The notes beneath the pieces are model-generated. The model was given only the letters and a program-made list of their open reading frames with translations. It had not been told where the DNA came from and did not search any database. DNA of 64,000 nt, from positions 186,001 to 250,000 of the forward strand of contig CAWAJW010000012.1 in the NCBI GenBank assembly GCA_963782475.1. The letters run 5' to 3'. Made by a program: the position numbers and the translations under genes. Source of the DNA: CAVQBP01 sp963782475 (GTDB lineage Bacteria > Bacteroidota > Ignavibacteria > Ignavibacteriales > Ignavibacteriaceae). Numbering within the stretch: the stretch's first letter is position 1; each line of letters starts with the position of its first letter. Positions 18,479 to 27,930 of this stretch are shown here, in pieces.

Positions 18479-18860
18479 CTTCTGATTCTGAACATTGACT
18501 TCTTCTCTGATCTCTGACTTCTGATTTCTGAACCTGCTCTCTGACTTCTACTCTGGGAACATTGACTTCTGCTCTCTGACTTCTGATTTCTGAACCTGCT
18601 CTCTGACTTCTGATCTCTGGGAACATTGACTTCTGCTCTCTGACTTCTGATTTCTGAACCTGCTCTCTGACTTCTGATCTCTGGGAACATTGACTTCTGC
18701 TCTCTGACTTCTGATTTCTGAACCTGCTCTCTGACCTCTGATCTCTGGGAACATTGACTTCTGCTCTCTGACTTCTGATTTCTGAACTTGCTCTCTGACT
18801 TCTGATTCTGTCTCTGACTTCTGATTTCTGAACCTGCTCTCTGACCTCTGATCCCTGCTC
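18472..18860. repeat. CTCTGACTTCTG tandem repeat with 64-bp higher-order unit
   Basis: Built from TCTGACT/TCTGATT heptamers. A 64-bp unit starting GGGAACATTGACTTCTG recurs at 18555, 18619, 18683 and 18747, exactly 64 bp apart. Since 64 is not a multiple of three, the long minus-strand open frames here (SEVREQKSE-type) are repeat artefacts. It is the complement of the arm before the four-helix-bundle gene and of the heptamers in the Wzi-like gene. Confidence 0.88.
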
Positions 18861-18867
18861 TCTCCCA

Positions 18868-19740
18868 TCACCCCGTATTTTCAACGATTGCAACCTTAGA
18901 ATAGACATCCTGTCTCTTATCCATCAGCGGTATAGTTGTCCCTTTAATCCGGTTTTCATCCAGCAGATCCAGTTCGAGATCTGCAATTACAATCTGTTCC
19001 TGGTTGATGACACCTTCGGCGGCAATGCCGTCGCGTGAAAAGGGGAAATCGGATGGAGTGAAGATATTCGCCTGTCCGTAATGAAGCCTTAGGTTTTCAA
19101 CCGGGAGATTACCCACCGTGCTCGCCATAACTACATATACCTGGTTTTCTATAGCCCTTGCCTGGCAGCAGTATTTGACTCGCAGGTAGCCCTGCCTGTC
19201 GTCTGTATAGGAGGGGACGAAAATTATTTCTGTCCCGGCATCAGAAACTACTCTTGCAACTTCGGGGAATTCAACATCGTAACAAATTAAAATTGAAATA
19301 GGACAGTAAATTGTTCTGAATACTTTTAATTCGTTTCCGTGCTCAATCTGCCAGGGATCTTTTTCCCACCTTGTCCTGTGAACCTTATCCTGTGTAAAGA
19401 CTTTTCCTTCGGGAGTAAAAAGATAAGCACGGTTAAAAATTTTATCCTTCTCTTTAGTCGGGTGAGTGCCGCCGATCAGGTAATATTTATATTTAAGCGA
19501 ATAGCTTTTCAGAAGCTCTACATATTTTTCTTTGTATTTACTTAATTCGTTAATCGCATTTAAAGGATTGCTGCTGTCGATAAAAGACATAAGCTGGATT
19601 GTAAAAAGCTCGGGCAGAAGGACAAAATGAGGCTTATATTCGGATGCTGCCGTTAAAACATAATTAACCTGCTCTTCAAATTCTTCAAAATCTTTTACTC
19701 TTCTTAAATGATATTGAACAGAAGCAATTCTAACTCTCAT
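18868..19740 (-). CDS. Carbon-nitrogen hydrolase (nitrilase superfamily)
   Basis: A 290-residue nitrilase-fold amidase. The Glu-Lys-Cys triad can be placed: E in LLPELFTIQ, K in FTQDKVHRT, C in ILICYDVEFPE. The family hydrolyses carbon-nitrogen bonds of amides or nitriles in the cytoplasm. Its start codon overlaps the stop of the GNAT gene by one base (TAATG), so the two are translated together. In many bacteria the same two domains are fused in one GNAT-nitrilase protein; here they are split. Substrate unknown. Confidence 0.88.
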   Translation of the reverse strand: MRVRIASVQYHLRRVKDFEEFEEQVNYVLTAASEYKPHFVLLPELFTIQLMSFIDSSNPLNAINELSKYKEKYVELLKSYSLKYKYYLIGGTHPTKEKDKIFNRAYLFTPEGKVFTQDKVHRTRWEKDPWQIEHGNELKVFRTIYCPISILICYDVEFPEVARVVSDAGTEIIFVPSYTDDRQGYLRVKYCCQARAIENQVYVVMASTVGNLPVENLRLHYGQANIFTPSDFPFSRDGIAAEGVINQEQIVIADLELDLLDENRIKGTTIPLMDKRQDVYSKVAIVENTG

Positions 19741-20390
19741 TATTTCTCCTTTTTATCAAAGTTGGGGTTATAATTGGGATTTAACCAGACAATTAATGAA
19801 GCATACTCCAATGATTGAGTATCTCCGTGTAAATAATTCTCCACAATATCGCAGAACTGGAAGCCCTGCTTCAGCTGAAACCGGAGGACCGGATCATAAA
19901 TATCACCCCATATAACTTTCATACAGTAAGTATGAGGATCCATTTTGTCGGCATGTAAATAATAATTCGGAAGTCTTCCTGCGGCGATTATTCTTTTTAA
20001 ATTAAGCCTTCTGCATAATTCTCTCCTTTCCTGGTAAATCTTCTGCCCGATCCCTTTTTTTCTATAATCAGGATCCACACAAACTTCCGCACCGTAAAGA
20101 GTTTTCCCTTCGGGATTATGAGTGGAAAACATTCCGCTTCCAGTAATTTCTTTCCAGTTATGTTCGGGACCATATTCATCCCATAAAATTTTAAAAGAGC
20201 TGGCGGTGCCGACTATCCTTCCTTCCAGGTCAGCAACGAACTGCCCTTCTGCAAAAACCTTGAGATGATTTTCGAGCTGTTCGTAGGACCAGGGCTTAAG
20301 TCCCGGGTATACTTTCCTTTGAAGCTCCCTTATATCATCGAAATGCGCCGGGGTGGTATTTCTTATTATTACTTCAGCTTCTATTTCCAT
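19740..20390 (-). CDS. GNAT-family N-acetyltransferase
   Basis: A 216-residue acetyltransferase. The acetyl-CoA loop is seen as VDPDYRKKGIGQKIYQERRE (R/Q-x-x-G-x-G/A type), preceded by the strand GAEVCV. It is the partner of the nitrilase-fold protein that follows, overlapping by a single base. The pair equals the two halves of a known fused protein, so they probably act on the same unknown substrate. Transcription should start in the 20391-20684 gap shared with the divergent ATPase gene. Confidence 0.85.
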   Translation of the reverse strand: MEIEAEVIIRNTTPAHFDDIRELQRKVYPGLKPWSYEQLENHLKVFAEGQFVADLEGRIVGTASSFKILWDEYGPEHNWKEITGSGMFSTHNPEGKTLYGAEVCVDPDYRKKGIGQKIYQERRELCRRLNLKRIIAAGRLPNYYLHADKMDPHTYCMKVIWGDIYDPVLRFQLKQGFQFCDIVENYLHGDTQSLEYASLIVWLNPNYNPNFDKKEK

Positions 20391-20684
20391 TGCTGTCTGC
20401 CATCCTGTTTAAAAACAATTTACAAAAAAGTGAATTAAAATTGAAGTATGGAGGTCAATGTAAAAAATGGAGTGTAAAAAGTGTTTCAATTAAAAATTAA
20501 CAATTTAACAGAATGAAAAGTTAACTGCTGAATAAGTCGGAGAAGAGATATTGTTTCTCATATTTTTGACTGGTGTGAGAAATTAAGGGAGGTAAAACTA
20601 ATTCTAATCAAAAAAATTGAAATAATAAGAGTAATTCTTTATTATTAGATAAACTTTTTCATTTCAATAAGATCTCTTCACTAT
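20391..20684. promoter_or_regulatory. Divergent intergenic region
   Basis: A 294-bp AT-rich gap between the minus-strand GNAT gene and the plus-strand ATPase gene. It must contain promoters for both, but I could not assign exact elements. No repeat family of the window is present. Confidence 0.4.
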
Positions 20685-23600
20685 ATGAGACAAGATTTTT
20701 CAGCAATTAAAGAAAATTTGAATAATTTTGTCCTTTCCTTTTTTATCCCTGTATTAAAGAGTAAGATTGACGATGCGCTCGATTTTATTCATTCATTTAA
20801 AAAAGAGCTGGCTAATTTAGGTGATTTATCTGCTGATCCAATTAAAGAGATTAGCGAATATAATAAAAGGACTTCCCTGCTGGTTGAGAAAAGATTTACA
20901 GCCAGCCAGCCGATTAATTTTAACGAAGAATTTCCCCGCTTTTATGAAGAGCTGAATAATTATTTGTCCGGCTTTGATGAGATCGCCGAAGAAGTTCAGC
21001 CTGCTGAAAGATTTACAGTTAATGAACAGGATACAATATTCATTAAAAACTCTAAAAGAATAAAAAAGCTGTCAAATGGAGTTTCACAAATTCCTGTTAG
21101 AGTAACAAACATTCCAAGGAAAATTATTTAAGAAAGAACTGAAACCGGGAAGAAACTGGCATCATACAATACCTTTTAAAAACCTTTCCATCCTTTTTTT
21201 GAGAGATAAGCTGTCACGCTTACTTTTTGAAATAATTGAAGAAACGGATCTGAATATCAGCTCGGCTTATTCAAAAATTTGGGAGATGGATGAAAAGATA
21301 AATGAAATATTTACAAGTAAATCGCCACAAAATGAAAATGAAAATTCCTTCAAAGAAATAAACTATAAAGAAGAAATAGAAAATATATCAGAACATTTAA
21401 AGGAGCTTTATAAATCACTTGATGACAAATCATTAAAAATAACAGAAGATATTTTTATAAAATATGAAGATGCTTATAACAAAGCCGGAACTGTTGAAGA
21501 ACCGAAAAGAAAATTTACCGGACAAAAAGTTAAGAGATCCGGGGAAAATTTAAATAATGATTATAAGGAAATTAACAGGGGATGGCTGAATTCTTTCTTC
21601 ACCCTTTTTGAAGAGTGGAGACTAAATAAGGAATTATTTATTCTTTGCGGGAACTCATTAGAAAAATATTCACAGATTAAAAAGGAATCGGAAGAAAGGA
21701 TCATAAAAATAATATTGCCGGAATTAGGAAAGATTTCCTCTCTCCTTGAAAATATAAAAAGCAATATAAATGAATTTTTCGGCAGCAGCAGCGAGCTTCT
21801 TTCTCTTTTATACAAAAAGAAGGATAAGATCTCAAATCAATTATCGGGAAAGATTATCCCTGCAGTAAGCGAAATTATCCTGGCCCAGAACATCCCCGAG
21901 CTGGCCGGAGGTATTGAGATGAACATAGAAAGGATGGTTCAGAATCTATCAACGCAAAGAGCCATTATCAAACAGAATACCTTTAACAGGAAAATCAAAA
22001 CCTCTGAAATAGATTACATATCTCCTAAAGAAATAATATCTTTTTCCAGTTTAACAAATTTCAGCAAATCGATACAGCATGTAAAAAGTAATATATTAAG
22101 GAAAATTCAAAAAGTTCAAAGTTCAATCCTGGATATTGATCAAATCTCCGATTTCAATTTAGATACAGCTATTTCCATGTTCCGGAGCAATGAAAGGACA
22201 GGCGAAGACCCGCTCGATATTGCAGCGGAAGGTATTGAAAGAGCCATAAGCAAAACAAATGAAGTTGAAAAAATTCTTCACTCGATCAATAATGAAATAG
22301 CTGAGACTATCGGGAATACGGTTGAAGACTTCAATAGTAATTTAATCAAGCTGACTAATACCGAAAATATATTAGATATCAAGATCAAAATAGCTAAAGC
22401 TAAAGCGCTTCAAAGAACAGCTAAATTAAAAGAAAGAGCTTCTGCCTGGATTAAAAATGCAGCCCCGGTTATCAGAACTTCTTATCAAAGGGAACAGAGC
22501 AGGTATAAAGAATTTTATAACTACATAAGAAAACGGATAGGGCTGACGCCGAAGATCACCGCTATTTCCTCCGAAATATCCGACTTCCTGGCTGATACTC
22601 AATCTGCCGTTTCAAAGCTCCCGGCCGTTTACAGGAGATTATTTGAAATTGAAGCTTTGAAAGATGAAAGATTTTTTGAAGGGCGTGAGCAGGAATTATC
22701 AAAATTAAACCTTGCATATGAACATTGGAAAAAAGGAGGATATGCTCCTGCTGCGGTTGTGGGAGAAAAAGGGAGCGGTGCAACTACATTATTAAACTTT
22801 TTTGAGATAAAGCTCGATAAAAAATATAATATTTTAAGGACGGAAATTTATAATATAATTTATAAGCCGGATGACTTAATAGAATTTCTTAGAGACTTTT
22901 TCAAAACTGGTCCTATTAAAAATATGGAAGGGTTAATTGAATATTTAAATAATCTCCCCATAAAACAGGTAGTTATAATTGAAAATATACAGCATCTTTT
23001 CCTGAGGAAAGTCAGGGGTTTTGACTGTCTGAAAATATTATTCGAACTGATATCAAAAACTCAAAGGAATATATTCTGGATTACAACGTCGTCTCTATAT
23101 TCATGGGAATATTTAAGTAAAACATTGAACATAAGCGATTACTTCGGGTATGTTGTAAGGCTGCAGAGCATGGAAGATGAGCAGATGATAAAGGTAATTT
23201 TAAAGAGGCATAAGATCAGCGGTTATAATTTAAGTTTCAAACCATCGAAAGAGGAAGAGTCCAGCAAGAATTACAAAAAAATTCCAGATGAAAAAAAGCA
23301 GAGGTATTTATCAAAGCAGTATTTTTCCGATTTGAATAAGTTTGCGAAAAGCAATATAAGTCTGGCACTTTTATTCTGGCTCCGTTCTACAAAGGAAGTA
23401 TCCGGCGATACGATTACTATCGGCTCTTTGAGAGATATTGATTTTTCTTTTCTTTCATCTTTAGAAACCGATAAAGTTTTTACACTGAATTCATTGCTTA
23501 TTCATGACGGTTTGACGGTTGAGTCTTTCTCAATTATAAATAATATCTCTGAAGCGCAGAGCAGGCTCATGCTTCTTGTACTTCTTGATGACGGGGTTAT

Positions 23601-23688
23601 AGTTCAGAAGCAGGGGCTGTATAAGATAAACCCTCTTTTATACAGGCAGACGGTTACACTTTTACAAACTAAAAATATCATTCATTGA
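20685..23688 (+). CDS. Large coiled-coil ATPase-like protein with altered Walker A
   Basis: About 1000 residues once the frameshift near 21125 is bridged. The first 690 residues are helical and charged, with long coiled-coil stretches and no membrane helix. A P-loop-like domain follows (REQELSKL lead-in; residues counted from 21199): GEKGSGATT at 522-530, where alanine (GCA at 22780-22782) stands in place of the Walker A lysine. A hydrophobic strand ending IIENIQH resembles Walker B with D to E, then WITTSS fits a sensor strand. The C-terminal 100 residues look like a winged helix (LLIHDGLTVESFSIINNISEAQSRLM). I do not recognise a named family; the layout recalls STAND/ORC-type ATPases. It lies 5 bp from the MscS gene region, so they are likely one operon. 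Confidence 0.6.
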
Positions 23689-23693
23689 ATTAA

Positions 23694-24684
23694 ATGAATA
23701 AAATTAAAAATTTTTCAATTAAAGCTATTTATTATCCTGCTGTTATTTACCGGTTCCGGTTTAGGAACAGACTATGCCGCACCTTCAAAAAATGATTCTA
23801 TGAAAATAGTATTAAGGACCGATACGGTGCATGCTGCAGGAAAAAAAGGTAACAAAACCGCACAAGCTGATACTGCAAAAAAATTAATTGAAATAAGTAC
23901 ACCTCCAATAGAGGAAATCATATCTTTCAGTAAAGTCTTCTGGTCATTGGTCGTTATTATAATCGGGTTCTTTTTAATAAGAATAATTTCCAGGACTTTA
24001 GATTTAATTGCCGAAAGAAGTACAGGCTATAGAATTACTATAAAAGGATTTGTTCCTGTTATTAGGATTTTCGGACTTATAATTATTTCTTATATAGTTA
24101 TTGCGGGGATATTTAAACCTCCTCTTCCTACTCTAATTACTGTTGCGGCATCTCTGGGAATTGCCGTCGGTTTGGCTGCACAGGATATATTTAAAAATAT
24201 TTTCGGCGGTATAATGATCCTTTTCGACAGGCCTTTTCAAGTAGGCGATAAAATTGAATTAGGAGAATATTACGGTGAAGTAATTAAAATCGGTCTCCGT
24301 TCAACGAGAATAGTGACTGGAGATGATTCAACAGTCAGCATTCCAAACGGCGAAGTGATGAGTAAATCGGTTTCAAATACAAATTACGGGGAGCCGAACT
24401 GCCAGGTAGTTGCAGAAATTTATTTGCCGATCACAATCGATACTGAGAAAGTCAGGCAGATTGCAATAGAAGCCGCCCAGGTTTCAAAGTATATATTTTT
24501 AAAGAAACCAATTGTAGTCCTTTTTTTTAATGAAGTAAAAGAGAGAAGATCATACTTAAAAATGAGACTGAAAGCTTATGTAATGGATATCCGGTATGAG
24601 TTTCAATTTAAAAGCGATATGACGGAAACGGTTATCAGGGAACTGATCAAAGAGAAAATTATTGCACCGGGAGACCTGTTTTGA
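23694..24684 (+). CDS. MscS-family mechanosensitive channel
   Basis: The core from 23800 gives 294 residues: two to three membrane helices (WSLVVIIIGFFLIRII; FGLIIISYIVIAGIF; the pore helix LITVAASLGIAVGLAAQDIFKNIFGGIMILFDRPF), then the MscS beta domain (VGDKIELGEYYGEVIKIGL, TVSIPNGEVMSKSVSN) and a C-terminal alpha/beta part. Upstream in the same frame is a signal-like stretch FIILLLFTGSGLG. An ATG at 23694 would reach it if one base in the AAAAATTTTT run is wrong, so I extend the gene to 23694. It probably gates ion efflux on membrane tension, perhaps under control of the upstream ATPase. Confidence 0.85.
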
Positions 24685-24819
24685 TGGAAGATGGGAAGGG
24701 GAGAAAAAGGAAGACACAAGAAACAAGTAAAAAGATACAAGTGGGAACAAGGAAGAAGAAAAAAGCTTTCGTTAGCCCTACTTTTGTCTTTTTACTTTTA
24801 TCTTTTATCTTGAATATAT

Positions 24820-25101
24820 TATGGACAGTCTACTTAGTATATCAGCAACTTTGAAATCCTTTGATATACTAATTCTGAGAAATCAGGAAACCTTATAAAA
24901 TGATTGAACCTTAGTAAAAGACACCAATACTATTTCATGATGTTTTTATCAGATGACTTTTCCTAAAGGGACTCCTTTGGAAGAAGCAGATTTAATATTT
25001 GTAAGCTTATGGCTTAGTTGTTAATACAGATTGAATTAGGTAATAAGGTTACCTTTAACCACAAACTTGTGTTACTAAGGTGAAAACATTAAATAAGGTT
25101 T
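24820..25101. mobile_element. Internally deleted derivative of the Y1 element (MITE)
   Basis: The left flank ATATTATGGACAGTC and end AAACCTTATAAAATGATTGA (24888 on) match the transposase element at 26022-26124. The right end AGGTAATAAGGTT (25038-25050) and GTTACTAAGGTG to AAATAAGGTTT (25071-25101) match 26752-26815. Between them only the last codons of the transposase survive (TTATCAGATGACTTT then GAAGCAGATTTAAT). So it is a deletion product, not an independent repeat. Confidence 0.8.
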
Positions 25102-25255
25102 TTACGATTGGGTTTTTAATGTCTCCGGAAATTAAAAAATCCTCAAGGATAAAAAGAGAATGGGAATGATATTCTGCAAGAAGATGGAATAAGACAGGAT
25201 TACATGATTCAGAATATCAGTTAACGATTTGAGATTTTAAACAATCGCTAAAATA

Positions 25256-25440
25256 CAATATCATGGACGGTTCACTTATTAAATGCAGCTTTAGACTTTG
25301 ATATAATCCAGTATTGAGTATACCTAATTCTGAGAACCCTATAACAGACGAAACTGCTTATATTTTCATCAAATGATTGAACCTTAGTAAAAGACACCAA
25401 TACTGAGATTTCATGATGTTATCAGATGACTTTTTCCCAT
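25256..25440. mobile_element. Degraded left end of the Y1 element
   Basis: AATATCATGGACGG, ATGATTGAACCTTAGTAAAA and TTATCAGATGACTTT appear in the same order as in the MITE at 24820, with many changes between. No right end is present. Confidence 0.6.
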
Positions 25441-25654
25441 AAAGAATCAGTTACTTTGAGGAATGCAGCATTATGATATTGGGTGTAAACTCGGTCATTC
25501 AATTGGAAATGAATTTCTTAGTAATTTAAGATTCGGATAAGTTTATAATGGAGATATTCTGTTAAGAAGATGGAATCATAGTTATAAACTAATGATGTTA
25601 TCTCTGATATAACTTCTGACCATTTAGCATTCAATCTTCTCATTGAGATTTTTT

Positions 25655-25920
25655 TTATTTAAATATTTCAGCAGCGTTGAGAAGCTTCATTAGCTTTTTG
25701 AATTTGCTAGCAGAGCTATTTCTTAGTTCAGCCGAAGACAGAATTCTTTTTCTTGAGGTTTTTATAAGTAAACCGGTAGCTCCTAAAATAACTCTCTTCA
25801 AGGATAGAATTAGATTTAAATGTGAATGATATTTTTCTGCAGTTCACTGAGAGAAATTGATTGTCTAAAAGTTCTTTCAATATAAACTTTGTTCTGATTA
25901 AATGTTTTTACATGGCTCAT
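25655..25920 (-). pseudogene. Small broken frame of unknown family
   Basis: On the minus strand GGAG precedes an ATG by 6 bp, giving MSHVKTFNQNKVYIERTFRQ and so on. With one frameshift near 25820 it continues as KYHSHLNLILSLKRVILGAT and a lysine/serine-rich end NSSASKFKKLMKLLNAAEIF. About 88 codons in total. I do not recognise it. A diverged piece of the same text recurs at 25140-25180, so it may be a third small repeated gene. Confidence 0.35.
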
Positions 25921-26021
25921 GAATTTCTCCTATAATTATATCTTAAGATTATTACTATGGAATTCATTCCAATTGAAGCTTACATATTTTGTCATTTTAC
26001 TTTTATCTTTTATCGTTAAAT

Positions 26022-26815
26022 AATATCATGGACGGTCCACTTATTATATCAGCAACTTTGAAATCCTTTGATATACTAATTCTGAGAAATCAGGAAACCT
26101 TATAAAATGATTGAACCTTAGTAAAAGACACAATACCATTTACATGAACCTTATTACCTTATTCCAGTGGAAGAAAAAAATCAGAAAAATGTTGACAATA
26201 ATTTTATCCGTGGCTATTATGTAATAACAAATTATTCATCAGTGAAATAAAAATATGAGGGGATAAGAATGAAAATTCAGTACAATAATTTGTATACACA
26301 TTTTATCTTTATAACTTTGAATAGACAGCCTATCATCCGGGAATTATATAGAATAAGAATTGAGAAATACATCACCGGCATTGTCAACAATAATGATTCT
26401 AAATTATATGCAATTTATGCTAATCCTGAACATGTACATTTTATTATATCTCGTTCTCCAGGATTATCGGAAGAATATCTTTCAACAATAATAGCTGAAA
26501 GTTCGGAAAGATTTATAAATGAAAATAAACTATCTATTGGTAAATTTGCATGGCAAGAATCAGCTGCTGCATTTTCAGTATCAAAAGCAGACGTTAATAA
26601 AGTTTGCAAATATATACTAAATCAACCAAAGCATCATCATAAAATTACTTTTTCCGAGGAGTATGAATCATTCATGAAGTTTTATCAGATGACTTTGAAG
26701 CAGATTTAATATTTGTACGCTTATCGCTTAGATGTTAATACAGATTGAATTAGGTAATAAGGTTACCTTTAACCACAAACTTGTGTTACTAAGGTGAAAA
26801 CATTAAATAAGGTTT
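26022..26815 (+). mobile_element. Y1-transposase insertion element with nested inverted ends
   Basis: The transposase gene at 26269 is bracketed by an outer pair, AAACCTTATAAAATGATTGA (26095 on) and its inverse GTTACTAAGGTG to AAATAAGGTTT (26785-26815), and by an inner perfect pair AACCTTATTACCT (26148-26160) and AGGTAATAAGGTT (26752-26764). The shared left text down to 26022 also occurs in the MITE. These nested palindromic ends would give the subterminal hairpins that Y1 enzymes recognise. The size is 720-790 bp. Confidence 0.75.
26269..26709 (+). CDS. IS200/IS605-like Y1 (HUH) transposase
   Basis: A 146-residue transposase. The metal-binding HUH motif is HVHFII near residue 62 in NPEHVHFIISR. 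The catalytic tyrosine is in KVCKYILNQPKHHH near residue 118, and the C-terminal FSEEYESFMKFY is the usual closing helix of this subfamily. AGGGGAT lies upstream of the ATG. It cuts and rejoins single-stranded DNA at hairpin ends. No TnpB or IscB gene accompanies it. The gene is intact, so the element may still be active. Confidence 0.88.
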   Translation: MKIQYNNLYTHFIFITLNRQPIIRELYRIRIEKYITGIVNNNDSKLYAIYANPEHVHFIISRSPGLSEEYLSTIIAESSERFINENKLSIGKFAWQESAAAFSVSKADVNKVCKYILNQPKHHHKITFSEEYESFMKFYQMTLKQI

Positions 26816-26904
26816 GCACCTTGGTTTTTAATTTCCAATGGAGCTAAAAATTAAAAGCCGAAAAAAATTGCCGATAACAATTTAATATACTTTCATGTTA
26901 TGAT

Positions 26905-27070
26905 GACTAAGATAAAGAATTATCTTTTTTATTAGATGAATCAGAACAACTTAAAAAAATCTTAGGCTCAATCGTAAACAAAACAAGCGGAAGAAAGTAA
27001 GAAGAGAACAAGAAAATAGTTTTCGTTAGCCTACTTTTGTCTTTTTACTTTTATCTTTTTATCTTGAATA
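26905..27070 (+). repeat. 3' fragment of the four-helix-bundle cassette
   Basis: GATAAAGAATTATCTTTTTT to the stop and the following TTTTCGTTAGCCTACTTTTG text repeat, nearly base for base, the end of the gene at 27104. It is the first of three head-to-tail pieces. Confidence 0.8.
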
Positions 27071-27103
27071 ATCTTTTATTTTGAATCAAAGAAAGGGGTA
27101 TAA

Positions 27104-27457
27104 ATGGAAGAGAATGATTTGCAAAAAAGGCTGTTTAGCTTTGGGGTAAGGATACTAAAATTTTTACCAAATCTGCCGAAAACACCCGAGTTTAACATAA
27201 TAAGATATCAATTAGCTAAATGCTCAACATCATCCGGTGCAAATTACGAAGAAGCTCAAGCCGGTTCTTCAAAAGCAGATTTTAATAATAAAGTTAGAAT
27301 TTCATTGAGGGAAATGCGTGAATCTAATTATTGGCTAAGAGTTACTGATGCTGTTATTCAGTCGGAAGATAAAGAATTATCTTTTTTATTAGATGAATCA
27401 GAACAACTTAAAAAAATCTTAGGCTCAATCGTAAACAAAACAAGCGGAAGAAAGTAA
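27104..27457 (+). CDS. Four-helix-bundle protein (S23/IVP-like), second subtype
   Basis: A 117-residue protein of the four-helix-bundle family but a different subtype from 3774 and 18095. FGVRILKFLPNLPKTPEFNI is followed by YQLAKCSTSSGANYEEAQAG and KVRISLREMRESNYWLRV. AAAGGGG precedes the ATG. The gene is followed by a conserved tail ending GTTAGCCCTACTTTTGTCTT and lies in a tandem of partial copies on both sides. Function unknown; the family relation to ribosomal intervening sequences is established only for rRNA-embedded members. Confidence 0.85.
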   Translation: MEENDLQKRLFSFGVRILKFLPNLPKTPEFNIIRYQLAKCSTSSGANYEEAQAGSSKADFNNKVRISLREMRESNYWLRVTDAVIQSEDKELSFLLDESEQLKKILGSIVNKTSGRK

Positions 27458-27529
27458 GAAGAGAACAAGAAAATGGTTTTCGTTAGCCCTACTTTTGTCT
27501 TTTTACTTTTATCTTTTATCTTGAATAAT

Positions 27530-27929
27530 AAAGGCTGTTTAGCTTTGGGGTAAGGATACTAAAATTTTTACCAAATCTGCCGAAAACACCCGAGTTTAAT
27601 ATAATAAGATATCAATTAGCTAAGTGCTCAACATCATCCGGTGCAAATTACGAAGAAGCTCAAGCCGGTTCTTCAAAAGCAGATTTTAATAATAAAGTTA
27701 GAATTTCACTGAGGGAAATGCGTGAATCTAATTATTGGCTAAGAGTTATTGATGCTGTTATTTAGTCGGAAGATAAAGAATTATCTTTTTTATTAGATGA
27801 ATCAGAACAACTTAAAAAAATCTTAGGCTCAATCGTAAACAAAACAAGCGGAAGAAAGTAAGAAGAGAACAAGAAAATAGTTTTCGTTAGCCCTACTTTT
27901 GTCTTTTTACTTTTATCTTTTATCTTGAA
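27530..27929 (+). pseudogene. Tandem duplicate of the four-helix-bundle gene, 5' truncated
   Basis: From AAGGCTGTTTAGCTTTGGGG (matching codons 8-14 of the gene at 27104) to the tail GTCTTTTTACTTTTATC it repeats the upstream copy with few changes. It lacks the first eight codons and carries a TAG in place of CAG at about 27763. The period between copies is about 405 bp. Confidence 0.85.
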
Positions 27930-27930
27930 T

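Larger units (their letters stand above)
24685..26268. other. Repeat-rich stretch between MscS and the Y1 transposase
   Basis: No intact gene. It contains the heptamer text GATACAAG/GTAAAAA with its inverse TTTTTACTTTTATC (24710-24815), a complete MITE (24820-25101), a degraded left end (25256-25440), short degenerate text at 25135-25250 related to 25800-25850, and a small broken minus-strand frame (25655-25920). Confidence 0.6.

Noticed and set aside
18364..18908. Three long minus-strand frames rich in SEVREQKSE and RSQRAGSEIRSQ
   Set aside because: They are translations of the 64-bp/heptamer repeat in different frames; 64 is not a multiple of three, no start site or domain is present, and they overlap the four-helix-bundle gene.
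26269..26709. IS605-type element with TnpB and guide RNA
   Set aside because: Only the Y1 transposase is encoded between the ends; no TnpB-like frame exists on either strand nearby.
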